DNA from: a virus | IMG/VR virus record: IMGVR_UViG_3300046791_000470 | Span: 1 to 64,000 of that record | Direction: 5' to 3' (one strand) | DNA: 64,000 nucleotides | Part shown: positions 16,221 through 25,275 of the stretch, piece by piece | Layout of the letters: each line of letters begins with the position of its first letter | How positions within the stretch are numbered: position 1 is the stretch's first letter | Notes under the pieces: model-generated | Database searches by the model: none | Told to the model about the DNA's origin: nothing | Seen by the model: the letters and a program-made list of their open reading frames with translations, nothing else | Translations under genes and position numbers: made by a program

Positions 16221-17351
16221 GTGGAACACCCGATGATCATCGCCGGTCGGCCGTGGCTTGTCCCGGTCTGGCTGGACCCCGAGTCACAGCGCGAGGAGTG
16301 GCTCCTGTCGCGGCTCGCGGGCATCGGCGGCAGCGACGCGGCAGCCGTCGTTGGCGAGCATCCGTTCAAGAGCGCGATCGATGTCTGGGGCGAGCGCGTG
16401 ACCGGCGTCGTCGACGAGCGCGAGATGGAGCGCGCCACCGTCGGCCGGATGTTCGAGCCGGTCGTGATGGACTGGTACGCCGCGGGCGCGCCGCGGTGGC
16501 CGCGCGACGGGCACCCCTTCCGGATCGTGAAGCCGCCGACGGCGTACCACCGCGATCGGCCGTGGCAGCGCGGCTCCGCCGACGGCCTGGTCTACCTGCC
16601 CGAAGTGATCGCGCACCTCGGCGAGGGCGTGGACCTGCTCGCGCACGCGCCGGCCGCCTCGCTCGATCACATCGTCGAGGTGAAGACTCACGGCTGGTTC
16701 ATGGGTAAGACCTACGGCAGCGGCGGCGAGGGCGCCCGGCTGGACAACGGGGACGGCGCGCTCCTCCTGCTCCCACCCGACAAGCGCATCCAGTGCGCGT
16801 GGTACATGGCGCTCTACGACGCGCCGGCGTGCCGGCTGATCGCGCTGATCGACACGCACATCCGGCGAACCTACGAGGTGCCGCGGGACCGCGAGCTGGA
16901 GGACACACTCCTCGAGCAGGTGGACGACTTCTGGCGCCACCACGTGCTCACGGGTGAGCCGCCGCCCCCCGACGGCTCCGAGAGCTACCGGCGCTACCTC
17001 GCGGGCCGGTTCAAGACGCACAACGCCGAGCTCGTGCCGACGACGCCCGAGATCGACGAGGCCATTCGCCAGCACACCGAGATCAAGTCGGCCAAGCGCG
17101 AGCTGGCCGCGCTCGAGGAGAAGGCCGAGCAGGCGATCAAGGCGCACATCGGCGACAAGCTCGGCGTGGCGACGCGGCTCGGGAACGTGACGTGGAAGGC
17201 GCAGCGCAGCGGGAAGCTGCGCGAGGCCGACGCGCGCGCCGAGCTCTACAAGGCCGTCGGCTGGACCGACGGCGAGATCCTTGAGTTCGAGGGGCGTCAT
17301 GCGATGCCCGATCACCGCGTGCTGCGCACGCCCAACCCCAAGCGGAAGTGA
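16221..17351 (+). CDS. YqaJ-type viral recombinase exonuclease
   Basis: 376 aa from GTG 16221, with AGGAG 5 nt upstream. Motifs GIGGSDAAAVVG (start of the fold), GRMFEPVVMDWY, RGSADGLVYL and HIVEVKTHGWF (catalytic Asp, Glu and Lys), and IQCAWYMALYDAPACRLIALI match the YqaJ/lambda Exo-like 5'-3' exonuclease family. The C-terminal region is helical. It precedes recT with a GTGA overlap, the classical exonuclease/annealing pair for single-strand annealing recombination. Confidence 0.9.
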   Translation: MEHPMIIAGRPWLVPVWLDPESQREEWLLSRLAGIGGSDAAAVVGEHPFKSAIDVWGERVTGVVDEREMERATVGRMFEPVVMDWYAAGAPRWPRDGHPFRIVKPPTAYHRDRPWQRGSADGLVYLPEVIAHLGEGVDLLAHAPAASLDHIVEVKTHGWFMGKTYGSGGEGARLDNGDGALLLLPPDKRIQCAWYMALYDAPACRLIALIDTHIRRTYEVPRDRELEDTLLEQVDDFWRHHVLTGEPPPPDGSESYRRYLAGRFKTHNAELVPTTPEIDEAIRQHTEIKSAKRELAALEEKAEQAIKAHIGDKLGVATRLGNVTWKAQRSGKLREADARAELYKAVGWTDGEILEFEGRHAMPDHRVLRTPNPKRK

Positions 17352-18493
17352 GACCCGACGCCATGGCTACCCCTGCACCCGCCACCACCAGCTCGACGCT
17401 CGCCGACACGCTCAACGCGCCCGGCGTGAAGGAAGCGATGGGCGCCGCGGCGGCCGACGCGCCGCCGGCAGACCCCGACGCGCGCCCGAGCGGCGACTCG
17501 CCGAACGCGCCGCCGGCACCACCGCCGCCCGACCCGGCCGCTCAGGCAGCCGCAGCCGCTCAGGCAGCCGCACAGGCCCCGCCGATCAAGCGCGACCCGG
17601 TTCCCTACGAGCCGACGAACGTTGACGAGATGTACCGCTACGCGCGGATGCTGGCCGGCGCGAGCTTGCTGCCTCGCGCGTACTACGACCGCGACGACAA
17701 GGAGCGCAAGCACCCCAGGATCGCGGATGTCCACTTCGTGCTCCTCAAGGGACAGGCGCTCGCGCTGCACCCGACGGTCTCGATCTCGACCATCAACATC
17801 ATCGACGGGAAGGCGGAGATCGGCGCGAGCTTGATGGTGGCGCTCTGCCTCAAGTCGGGGCTCTGCGAATACTTCGATCTCGTCCACTCCGACGAGCGCT
17901 CGGCCACGTTCGCGACGAAGCGCCGCGGCGGCCGGCGCGAGATCTCGTTCACGTACACCATCGAGGAGGCCGACCAGATGGGGCTCCTCGACAAGGGGAA
18001 GTCCGAGTGGGCGCAGGCCAACAACCAGTGGAAGAAACAGCCGCGCACGATGCTGCGCCGCCGCGCGCAGTCGATGCTGGCGCGCGAGGTGTTCCCGGAC
18101 GTGGTGATGGGGCTCTACGACCACGGCGAGATCAGCGAGATGCGCGAGCGCGAGCTGGCGCTCGGCATCGACCCGGACCGCGTGATCCCGGTGGATCCCG
18201 TCGTCGAGTACGAGGGGGCGCCGTCGCTGCCGGCGTTGCCGCCGCCGGGCGAGCGGATCAACCTGCGCCCGGAGCCCCAGCCGGCCGACCTGCGCGAGCC
18301 GGTGCCGGCGAAGCGCGCCGACCCGCTCAAGCAGCGGTTGGGCTCGCGCGCCCGCGAGCGTGAGGCGGCGCAGCAGCCGCTCATCGACGACAGCGGCGGG
18401 CCGGTGCTGCAGCCGGGCGAGGTGTTCTGCGCGTGCGGCGTGCCGATTCTCGGCAAGCGCGGCGACCAGTGCCAGGCGTGCAAGGGCTCCTGA
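17348..18493 (+). CDS. recT: RecT-family ssDNA-annealing protein
   Basis: 381 aa. GTG 17348 overlaps the upstream stop; ATG 17363 is an alternative. After an Ala/Pro-rich N-terminal tail of about 75 residues, the core YRYARMLAGASLLP, LLKGQALALHPTVSISTINIIDGKAEIGASLM, ATKRRGG and KKQPRTMLRRRAQSMLAREVFPDVVMGLYD is typical of phage RecT. A C-terminal tail with CACGVPILGKRGDQCQAC may be a zinc ribbon, which is not usual for RecT. It would pair with the YqaJ nuclease. Confidence 0.9.
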   Translation: MRPDAMATPAPATTSSTLADTLNAPGVKEAMGAAAADAPPADPDARPSGDSPNAPPAPPPPDPAAQAAAAAQAAAQAPPIKRDPVPYEPTNVDEMYRYARMLAGASLLPRAYYDRDDKERKHPRIADVHFVLLKGQALALHPTVSISTINIIDGKAEIGASLMVALCLKSGLCEYFDLVHSDERSATFATKRRGGRREISFTYTIEEADQMGLLDKGKSEWAQANNQWKKQPRTMLRRRAQSMLAREVFPDVVMGLYDHGEISEMRERELALGIDPDRVIPVDPVVEYEGAPSLPALPPPGERINLRPEPQPADLREPVPAKRADPLKQRLGSRAREREAAQQPLIDDSGGPVLQPGEVFCACGVPILGKRGDQCQACKGS

Positions 18494-18496
18494 ACC

Positions 18497-19990
18497 ATGA
18501 CGCAGGCTGATCTCTTCGCGCCGCCCGCGCCGGTGCAGATCGACACGCCGCAGCAGGTGGCGGTGCTCGATCACTTCCGCGATGGCACCGGCGATCTATG
18601 CGGGACCGCGCGCGCGGGCGCGGGCAAGACGAGCACGATCATCAAGGGGATCGCGGTTCGCCCACGCCGATCGCGCGCGATGCTGTGCGCCTTCTCGAAG
18701 CTGATCGCCGACGAGCTGGCCGCGCGCATCAAGAGCAACGGCGATCCGTGGGCGGAGGCGCGCACGCTTCACGCCGTGGGGAACCGGGCGATCACGCGCG
18801 CGCTCGGGCGTCAGGTGCCGAACAGCCGGCGTGAACTCGAGCTCGCGGTGCGGTTCTGCGGCGAGGAGAGCGAGGCCGTCGAGGAGATCGCGAAGCTGGC
18901 CGCGCTCGCGAAGGAGAGCGCCCCGGAGGCGGCCGACGACATCGATCGGCTGGAGGAGATCGCGCTGGACTTCGGGCTCGCCGGGGACGAGGAGGACGAC
19001 AAGGGGTGGTCCATCACCGCCCGCGCCGGCGCCGCGGCCGAGGTCGTGCGCGCGTCGCTGCAGCCGACCGGCGCGATCAGCTTCTCGGACATGCTCTATC
19101 TACCGCTCGCGCTGGACCTGCAGCCGGACCAGTACGATCTGGTCGTCGTCGACGAAGCGCAGGACCTCTCGGAGTCGCAGCTCCGGCTCGCGGCGCGGAT
19201 GCGCGCGCCGGGCGGGCGGATCGTCGTGGTCGGCGATCCGCGACAGGCAATCTTCTCGTGGCGCGGCGCGGCGCCGGGCGCGCTCGAACGGACCGCACAG
19301 CAGCTCCGGGCGAAGCGGTTGGCGCTCACGGTGAGCTTCCGGTGTGGCCGCGCGATCATCGCCGAGGCGCGCCAGATCGTGCCGGACATCGAGGCGGCGC
19401 CGGGCGCGGCGCAGGGCCGGGTCTGGAGGTGCGGCGAGACGCAGCTCCCCACGCTCGCGCAGCCCGGGGACTTCATCCTCTCGCGAACGAACGCGCCGCT
19501 CGCGCGCACGTGCCTCGCGATCCTGCGCCAGGGGAAGCGCGCACGGATCGCCGGACGCGACCTGGCCGGCGGGCTCATCAAGCTGATCTCGAACCTCGGC
19601 CGCGGCGGCGCCACGCTGGACGTGTTCCGCGTGCGGCTCGAGGGGTGGCGCGAGCGCGAGGTAGCGCGGGCGGTGGCGGCGAAGCGCCAGGCGCGCGCGG
19701 ACCTGGTGGCCGACCAGGCCGACATGATCGCGGAGATCGCGCGCGACGCGCAGACTGTGGACGGGCTGATCGCGTTCATCCGGCGCCTGTTCGACGACAC
19801 CGATACGGCGCCGCGCGTGACGTGCTCGACGATCCACCGGGCCAAGGGGCTCGAGGCGGATCGGGTGTTCGTGCTGCAGGAGACGCTCGACGCCATGCGG
19901 CCCTCGACGCCGCTCGAGGAAGTCGAGGAAGCCAACCTAAAGTACGTCGCGATCACCCGCGCGCGGCGTGAGCTGATCTGGACCACGTAG
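18497..19990 (+). CDS. UvrD/Rep-like superfamily 1 helicase
   Basis: 497 aa. Walker A GTARAGAGKTST (36-47), VVVDEAQDLSESQ (motif II), GDPRQAIFSWRGA (motif III), HRAKGLEADRVFVL (motif V) and YVAITRARREL (motif VI) are present in order. At this size it is a compact single-polypeptide 3'-5' helicase with few accessory insertions. Its place between recT and parB suggests a part in recombination or replication restart. Confidence 0.9.
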   Translation: MTQADLFAPPAPVQIDTPQQVAVLDHFRDGTGDLCGTARAGAGKTSTIIKGIAVRPRRSRAMLCAFSKLIADELAARIKSNGDPWAEARTLHAVGNRAITRALGRQVPNSRRELELAVRFCGEESEAVEEIAKLAALAKESAPEAADDIDRLEEIALDFGLAGDEEDDKGWSITARAGAAAEVVRASLQPTGAISFSDMLYLPLALDLQPDQYDLVVVDEAQDLSESQLRLAARMRAPGGRIVVVGDPRQAIFSWRGAAPGALERTAQQLRAKRLALTVSFRCGRAIIAEARQIVPDIEAAPGAAQGRVWRCGETQLPTLAQPGDFILSRTNAPLARTCLAILRQGKRARIAGRDLAGGLIKLISNLGRGGATLDVFRVRLEGWREREVARAVAAKRQARADLVADQADMIAEIARDAQTVDGLIAFIRRLFDDTDTAPRVTCSTIHRAKGLEADRVFVLQETLDAMRPSTPLEEVEEANLKYVAITRARRELIWTT

Positions 19991-20009
19991 TCGGGGGAGG
20001 AGAGAACCA

Positions 20010-21524
20010 ATGACAATCAGCGTGCTACAGGCCAACGCGAAGCTGGAGAGTCTCCACGTCGCCGCGTACCACCACCGCGAGCTCTGGGGGAACATCCAGG
20101 CGCTGGCCGACTCGATCCGCGCCCACGGGATCCTCGTCCCGTTGCTCGTGCGCGAGCGCCCGCGATCGCTAGGGGGCTACGAGATCATCCACGGCGCGCG
20201 GCGCCGGCGGGCCGCCGAGATCGCCGAGGTCAAGCTCGTGCCGATCCGGATCATCGACGTGGACGACGCGACCGCGATCGCGATGCAGCTCGACGAGAAC
20301 CTCCAGCGAGAGAACCTCCACCCCATCGACGAGGCGGGGTACTTCAAGGAGCTCTCCGATCGCGGGCAGGACATCGCGACGATCGCGAAGCGGTTCGGCA
20401 AGAAGCGGACGGAGGTGGTGCGGCGGCTGGCGCTCCTCGGCCTCTCGGACCGGGCGCGCGCGGCGTTCGTGAAGGGCACGATCGACGAGCCGGCGGCGCT
20501 GGCGATCGCGACCCTCGACGTGCAGGCGCGGCAGCACGACATCCTCTCGGCGATCGCGGCGGGCTCGCTGCAGGTGGAGGAGGTGCCGAGCTACGTCGCG
20601 CGCGAGCTGCAGGCGTCGCTCGAGGATGTGCCGTGGCGCGTGTCGGACGCCGAGCTCGACGCGAAGGCGGGCGCGTGCACGGCCTGCCCGAAGCGGACGA
20701 GCGTGCAGCGGGACCTGTTCGCCGAGGGGCGCGGGGACCGCTGCCGTGACCTCGGGTGCTTCCGGAAGAAGATGGACGCGACGTTCGCGATCGCGGCGTC
20801 GAAATCCGGGGTGACGGTGCTCGAGGAGGACGCCCCGGCCGTGTTCATGCCCACGTCGGGCGGCCGGCCGTCGGTGATGCGCTCCTCGGGGATGGTGGAC
20901 GCCGAGTCGCCCTGCCCGCACCTCGTCGGCAGCACGTGGCGGACGGCGGTGGAGGAGGCGTCGGACCCCGAGAGCCCGCCGACGCTGTACCTCGCGCGGG
21001 ACCAGGACCGGCGCCCGCGCTACCTATTCCGCGAGCCGCTGGTGACGCGCCTCGTGAAGCGGTCCGAGGCCGCCGTGGCGCAGGCCAAGGTGCGCGAGGA
21101 GGCCGATCCGGCGAAGCCGGACGTGTCCGCGCGCGCCGAGGCCCGGGTCCGGAAGGCCGTGATCGCGCAGCTCGCCGAGGCGGTGGCGGCCGGGGACCAC
21201 GACACCTGGCCGTGGATCGCCGGCCGGCTGCTCGAGAGCGCCTCGGCTCGCTCCATCGCGCAGACGGCGGACCAGTTCGAGGAGGTGTCCAAGGAGGAGG
21301 CCCCAGGGCTCGAGGGCAAGGCGGCGCTCCTCATGCTGATCTCGAGGTCCACCCGGTGGGCCAAGCGCGTGGCGGTGTCGGTGCAGATCCGCGAGGAGGC
21401 CGACTTCGTGGGCGAGGTCCCCGCGACCCTGCGCCAGCTCGCCGAGCTCTGCGGGGTGGACGTGGGCGCGATCGAGCGCCAGGTGCGCGGCGGTGACGCG
21501 CCGGCGGCGGGCGAGGCGGCGTGA
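20010..21524 (+). CDS. ParB/RepB-like DNA-binding protein with Cys-rich middle
   Basis: 504 aa, with GGGAGGAGAG before ATG 20010. The N-terminal ParB domain includes LADSIRAHGILVPLLVRER, YEIIHGARRRRAAEIA and LDENLQRENLHPIDEAGYF, then the HTH IATIAKRFGKKRTEVVRRLALL. The middle has a Cys cluster (CTACPKR, CRDLGCFRKK). The C-terminal half is acidic and helical. Phages use such proteins for partition or, more often, as regulators or ParB-type nucleases. No ParA gene is next to it. Confidence 0.75.
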   Translation: MTISVLQANAKLESLHVAAYHHRELWGNIQALADSIRAHGILVPLLVRERPRSLGGYEIIHGARRRRAAEIAEVKLVPIRIIDVDDATAIAMQLDENLQRENLHPIDEAGYFKELSDRGQDIATIAKRFGKKRTEVVRRLALLGLSDRARAAFVKGTIDEPAALAIATLDVQARQHDILSAIAAGSLQVEEVPSYVARELQASLEDVPWRVSDAELDAKAGACTACPKRTSVQRDLFAEGRGDRCRDLGCFRKKMDATFAIAASKSGVTVLEEDAPAVFMPTSGGRPSVMRSSGMVDAESPCPHLVGSTWRTAVEEASDPESPPTLYLARDQDRRPRYLFREPLVTRLVKRSEAAVAQAKVREEADPAKPDVSARAEARVRKAVIAQLAEAVAAGDHDTWPWIAGRLLESASARSIAQTADQFEEVSKEEAPGLEGKAALLMLISRSTRWAKRVAVSVQIREEADFVGEVPATLRQLAELCGVDVGAIERQVRGGDAPAAGEAA

Positions 21525-21709
21525 CGCTCCTCGGGCCAGCGGAGAGCGCTATCTACGGCTCGGCGGTGGTGGCGGTCTACGTCGAGCTGCTCGCGGAGCC
21601 GACCGACCGGGCACAGGCCGAGAACGAGCAGTCGTGCATGCTCGAGGCGATCAAGGAGGCCGAGGAGATCGTGAAGCTCCACCGCCGTCTCGTGGGGCCA
21701 TCGACGTGA
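21521..21709 (+). CDS. small hypothetical protein
   Basis: 62 aa; GTG 21521 overlaps the ParB-like stop (GTGA) and its own stop overlaps the next GTG. Mostly one acidic helix (AENEQSCMLEAIKEAEEIVKLHRRL). The tight overlaps support it as a real gene. No function is recognised. Confidence 0.55.
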   Translation: MTLLGPAESAIYGSAVVAVYVELLAEPTDRAQAENEQSCMLEAIKEAEEIVKLHRRLVGPST

Positions 21710-22125
21710 AGCGGGGCGCACCGCTCGCGCGGCGGACGCAGATGGCGCGCACGCCGATGCGCCGCAGCCGCGGCGACGATCGGAACAGCTACGCGCGGCG
21801 CGATCGCGACTTCCCGTACATGGGCTTCATCAAGACGCAGCGCTGCGTGGTCGCCGAGCTGGACCCCACGCACGTATGCGATGGGCCGAGCGAGGCCGAC
21901 CACATCGGGGGCATCGGGGAGCGGGGCAAGGGGATGAAGTGTCCCGACGACGAGACCATCCCGCTCTGCCCGAGCGCGCACCGCGATCGCGGCGGCCGGG
22001 CGGGGTACTTCGAGGGATGGTCAACCGTCGACATGCGGGCGTGGGCGGACACGCAGATCGCCCGGTACCAGCTCCGCTATCGCGAGCTCGGCGCCGGCGC
22101 GGACCAGCTCGCGATCCTGTTCTGA
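21706..22125 (+). CDS. HNH-like nuclease or zinc protein
   Basis: 139 aa from GTG 21706. A basic N-terminus (RRTQMARTPMRRSRGDDRNSYARRDRD) precedes CVVAELDPTHVCDGPSEADHIGG and KCPDDETIPLCPSAHRDRGG. The pattern fits the HNH/His-Me finger family of small phage nucleases, with Cys and His ligands for metal. It is the last gene of the plus operon and ends one base before the opposing gene's stop. Confidence 0.6.
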   Translation: MKRGAPLARRTQMARTPMRRSRGDDRNSYARRDRDFPYMGFIKTQRCVVAELDPTHVCDGPSEADHIGGIGERGKGMKCPDDETIPLCPSAHRDRGGRAGYFEGWSTVDMRAWADTQIARYQLRYRELGAGADQLAILF

Positions 22126-22126
22126 G

Positions 22127-23059
22127 CTACGCGGGCGATGCCGGGACCGTGACGGGTCCGCTGCCGCTGCCGCTGTCGCTCGGCGTGGAGCTCGGCGGCG
22201 GCGCGCTCGGCGTGAAGGTGTGCGATCCGCCGTAGCGCATGCGCGAGCGGAGAACGCTGGCCACGAGCTTCCCGATCGCCTCCTCGACGTTCGATGCGTC
22301 GGTCGAGATCCCGAACACGGCATCGTCGCCGACGTTGTGCGCGTCCTCGCCCTTGCCGGGGTGGCCGATGCCCTTGGGGATGTCGATCTGCACGCCGTAG
22401 CTCTCGCGCGAGACCGGGTACCAGGGGAAGCGGGGGCGGACCCACCTCGAGAGCGTGCGCTTGGCGATGGCGTCGTGGACGCCCTCGGGCATCGGGATCG
22501 AGACTGGCCGCGTCTCCAGCACCTGATGGGAGTAGGCGATCTTCCCGAACACGATGTCCGCCACGTCGTCGAGGCCGACGCGCCCGCGCATCCACCACGG
22601 GTCCTTGGAGCGCCACTCCATCTCGTCCTCCCAGAAGGCGAACCACGCGGCGCCGTTGTGGAACCGGAGGCCGATGCGGCGCTCGTGCGGGTACTTCCGC
22701 CCGGGGCGGTGGGCGTTCATGGGCAGCAGCTCGAACAGCCGCGCCGGCAGCGCGGTGAGCGAGATCCAGTAGTGCGCGCCCAGAAGTCCGAACGCGACCG
22801 TGACCTCGCGGTCCTCCGGATCGAACGCGATCTCGGCGCCCCAGCCGACGCGCTTGCCGTGCACCCACTCGACGCGGATGGCGCCCGGCTTGTAGTCCTC
22901 GCCATCGGCGGTCAGACGCCGGAGCCAGGCTCTGCCGTTGGCGAGCATCGAGCCGTAGCGCTCGGCGCCCGCGGCGCCGGGCTTCTCGTTGAGGTTCTGC
23001 GTGGAGAGGCTCACGCCGTGATCGAGGAGCCAGGAGCGGGCGCGTTGTAAGATCGACAT
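22127..23059 (-). CDS. conserved phage protein of unknown function
   Basis: 310 aa. ATG 23059 is chosen over ATG 23068 because a promoter with 7-nt spacing fits it. Phrases GLRFHNGAAWFAFWEDEMEWRSKDPWW, IPMPEGVHDA, IDIPKGIGHPGKGEDAHNVGDDAVFGIS and VASVLRSRMRYGG recur in phage proteins that have no assigned role. The C-terminal tail is Ser/Pro-rich. It lies apart from the structural cluster and opposes the recombination operon. Confidence 0.65.
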   Translation of the reverse strand: MSILQRARSWLLDHGVSLSTQNLNEKPGAAGAERYGSMLANGRAWLRRLTADGEDYKPGAIRVEWVHGKRVGWGAEIAFDPEDREVTVAFGLLGAHYWISLTALPARLFELLPMNAHRPGRKYPHERRIGLRFHNGAAWFAFWEDEMEWRSKDPWWMRGRVGLDDVADIVFGKIAYSHQVLETRPVSIPMPEGVHDAIAKRTLSRWVRPRFPWYPVSRESYGVQIDIPKGIGHPGKGEDAHNVGDDAVFGISTDASNVEEAIGKLVASVLRSRMRYGGSHTFTPSAPPPSSTPSDSGSGSGPVTVPASPA

Positions 23060-23066
23060 GGGCGCC

Positions 23067-23095
23067 ATGATGTATGGCGCCGCCCGTCAATTCAA
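23067..23095 (-). promoter_or_regulatory. sigma70-like promoter, leaderless spacing
   Basis: On the minus strand TTGAAT, 17 nt and CATCAT, then 7 nt to ATG 23059. The block TGACGGGCGGCGCC inside the spacer is also present at the promoter of the 27467-27790 gene. Confidence 0.5.
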
Positions 23096-23653
23096 CGCGG
23101 AGCTCGGCGGCTCACCTGAGGAGCCAGGGCGGACGAGCGAGACGGTGGCGACACCGGCCTTGTCGCCCGCGATGCCGCTGCCGGTGACGAGAATCGACAT
23201 CGCGCAGGTGGCGGTGACCACGCTGTCCGGGATGGCCAGCTCGAGCACGACGGGGCCGGGGAAGAACGAGGGCGCCGTCACGGGCAGGGTCAGATCGACG
23301 TGCCGGGCGTGGCTCGACGAGGCCAGGCACTGCAGCTTCGCCGAGGCGTTCGCCGCGATGTTGCTGCGCTGGAGGTAGACCCGGAAGCTCTGGATGAAGT
23401 CGCCCACGCGGAGCTGCAGCGGGTAGCGCAGCGGGCGCGAACTCGTGCCGAGCACCCAGTGGTCGCCGTCGAAGGATGGCGCGAGCGGATCGCCGGTCGG
23501 CACGGCGGCCTGCGCGGGGTGCAGGATCTCCGTGAAGTAGGTATCCGGCGTGGGCTCCGCGACGATGGCGCCGGCGAGGGCGGCCTCAGAGTCATCGCAG
23601 GCCGGGCAGATGCTGAGCGCGAGGAGGAGCGGGATCAGGAGTCGGTTCGACAT
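23087..23653 (-). CDS. phage-encoded lipoprotein, FDG-W/RYP family
   Basis: 188 aa. An N-terminal hydrophobic stretch, LLIPLLLALSICPACDDS, with Cys19 is a lipoprotein-type signal, although the lipobox is not perfect. The core FDGDHWVLG, LRYPLQLRVGDFIQSFRVYLQR, QCLASSSHA and SFFPGPVVLEL is also found, in the same order, in the 28179-28782 and 59867-60388 lipoproteins. Beta-rich and probably exported to the outer membrane. A role in surface modification or in exclusion of other phages is possible but unproven. Confidence 0.65.
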   Translation of the reverse strand: MSNRLLIPLLLALSICPACDDSEAALAGAIVAEPTPDTYFTEILHPAQAAVPTGDPLAPSFDGDHWVLGTSSRPLRYPLQLRVGDFIQSFRVYLQRSNIAANASAKLQCLASSSHARHVDLTLPVTAPSFFPGPVVLELAIPDSVVTATCAMSILVTGSGIAGDKAGVATVSLVRPGSSGEPPSSALN

Positions 23654-23659
23654 GTCGCG

Positions 23660-23688
23660 AACCTATCCCGGGGTGCCCGCCTATTCAA
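23660..23688 (-). promoter_or_regulatory. promoter of the first lipoprotein gene, leaderless spacing
   Basis: On the minus strand TTGAAT, 17 nt and TAGGTT, then 6 nt to ATG 23653. It gives this lipoprotein its own transcription unit. Confidence 0.5.
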
Positions 23689-23728
23689 CGCGGCGAGACG
23701 TTCGCCGGCTTCACATCGCGGTGGCCGA

Positions 23729-24178
23729 TCAGGGGTCGCCGCGACCGGCCGCGAAGTAGGACGTGGGGACCTTGTCGAGCCGGAGCCGCGGGCGCGCGTC
23801 GGCGTCTCCGAAGATCGGCAGTCCGTCCACGTCGGACATCAGGCCGAGCTGGAACTGGAAGTCGATCCGCGAGTGGTGCTTGGGCTGCCAGCGCGCGCCC
23901 CACCGTCGCGTGAGCCGGCGCGACTGCTTGAGCTCCTCGCGGTGCAGCGCGAACTGCGCCGGTGACCATTCCGCGCCCACACGGCCAGCGTCCTCGCCGA
24001 ACATCGCCTCCGCGTCCTCGCGAGTCAGCATGCAGCGGATGTCGATGTCGCCGGGCTCCGCGCTCGTGAGCATGGAGCCGACGAGGTAGAGCGGCCCGCC
24101 GAACATCATCGCGAGGCCGTTGGCCTGGCCCTGGAAGATGCTCGCGAAGCTCTCGGCGCTCTGGAGATGGTCGGTCAC
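23729..24178 (-). CDS. nucleotidyltransferase-like protein
   Basis: 149 aa from GTG 24178 (GTGA overlap). GGPLYLVGSMLTSAEPGDIDIRCML has the Gly-Ser and Asp-x-Asp of the polymerase-beta nucleotidyltransferase fold, and HHSRIDFQFQLGL could supply the third Asp. Fold members modify tRNA, antibiotics or proteins; the target here is unknown. It is coupled to the membrane-protein gene upstream. Confidence 0.6.
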   Translation of the reverse strand: MTDHLQSAESFASIFQGQANGLAMMFGGPLYLVGSMLTSAEPGDIDIRCMLTREDAEAMFGEDAGRVGAEWSPAQFALHREELKQSRRLTRRWGARWQPKHHSRIDFQFQLGLMSDVDGLPIFGDADARPRLRLDKVPTSYFAAGRGDP

Positions 24179-25275
24179 GGGCCAGCGGCCCGGTACTCGG
24201 CGCCGTCCGCGACTTCGGCGCGGAACCTCTCGAAGGTCGCGCGCGCCCCGGCCTTGTCGGTGGGGCTGCCGTCGACGCCCATCTCCGGTCGCGCGAGGTA
24301 GTCGCTCATCAACCGCTGGAGGGCGCATCCGCCGACGGCCATGCCCGCGGCCTTGGCGCGATCGTAGACGGCCTCCCACGCCGGCGTGGCGCCCTCGGCG
24401 AGGGGGCGCAGATCGGCGGCGAGGTCCGCGATCGCCTCCTGGCTCGCGGCGGCGCAGTCGATGGTCGCCTTCCCTGCGCCGGCCTTGGGCCACGGGCCAC
24501 AGCCGGCGGCGGACGACACGATCACGGCGGACGCGAGCACGGAGACCGCCGTGATCAGCAGCATCGTGGCGATGTGCGCGCCTCGAGCTCGTGCGGCGAG
24601 GAGGACATCGCGCGCGGCCTCGTGCTGGCCGCTGGCCGCGAACCCGGTAGCGAGCGCGTCGGCCACGATGTCGAACGAGATCGACATGTCCGCGCCGAGC
24701 GCGCCGCCGAGGTAGAGCAGGGCGCTGGATCCGAAGCCCGCGACGTAGCCGCCGAGCTGCGTGCGGAACCAGGGGACGCGGCGGAACCCGTGGCGGCGGA
24801 GGAGCCACACCAGGAGGACGACGGCGGCGCCGATGGCCAGGCGGCCCTTGCCGCTCCGCGCGAAGGTCACGAGATCGGCGAGCGTGCCGGCCGGATCGTC
24901 GATGCTGGGCAGCGGCAGCGCGGGCGCAGGCTGGGCAGGCGCGGTGATGGCGTCGGGTTCGAGCGCCGACCCGGCGGCGGCCGGCGGCTCGCTCGCGGGC
25001 GGGGGGGCTGGACGGGCTACGCCTCCGGCTGGCTTGGCGGGCGGGGGAACCGCGAGCCCGGTCACGTCGCTCACCAGGAGGTCGTTATCGATCGGCTTGG
25101 CCGAGGCGACGGCGGGCGCGGCGGCCACGGCCGAGCCGGCGGCGAACGGCGCGGCGATCGCGTGGGCGCTGGCCTCGCCGGCGGTGTGGACGAGATCATC
25201 CGTGACGACGCCGAGGCCGAGGCCGAGGGCGATCACACCGACGAGCGAGGCTGCGGCTCGGAACTTGGCTCTCAT
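24175..25275 (-). CDS. multi-pass membrane protein
   Basis: 366 aa; ATG 25275 overlaps the upstream stop (ATGA). An N-terminal hydrophobic segment (ASLVGVIALGLGLGVV) is followed by an Ala/Pro-rich stretch. Three more hydrophobic segments come near 148-165, 180-205 and 240-262; the last ends in SSAAGC, a lipobox-like phrase that could also start a nested lipoprotein at an internal ATG. The soluble C-terminus is helical. Holin, spanin or envelope roles are possible; none is established. Confidence 0.55.
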   Translation of the reverse strand: MRAKFRAAASLVGVIALGLGLGVVTDDLVHTAGEASAHAIAAPFAAGSAVAAAPAVASAKPIDNDLLVSDVTGLAVPPPAKPAGGVARPAPPPASEPPAAAGSALEPDAITAPAQPAPALPLPSIDDPAGTLADLVTFARSGKGRLAIGAAVVLLVWLLRRHGFRRVPWFRTQLGGYVAGFGSSALLYLGGALGADMSISFDIVADALATGFAASGQHEAARDVLLAARARGAHIATMLLITAVSVLASAVIVSSAAGCGPWPKAGAGKATIDCAAASQEAIADLAADLRPLAEGATPAWEAVYDRAKAAGMAVGGCALQRLMSDYLARPEMGVDGSPTDKAGARATFERFRAEVADGAEYRAAGP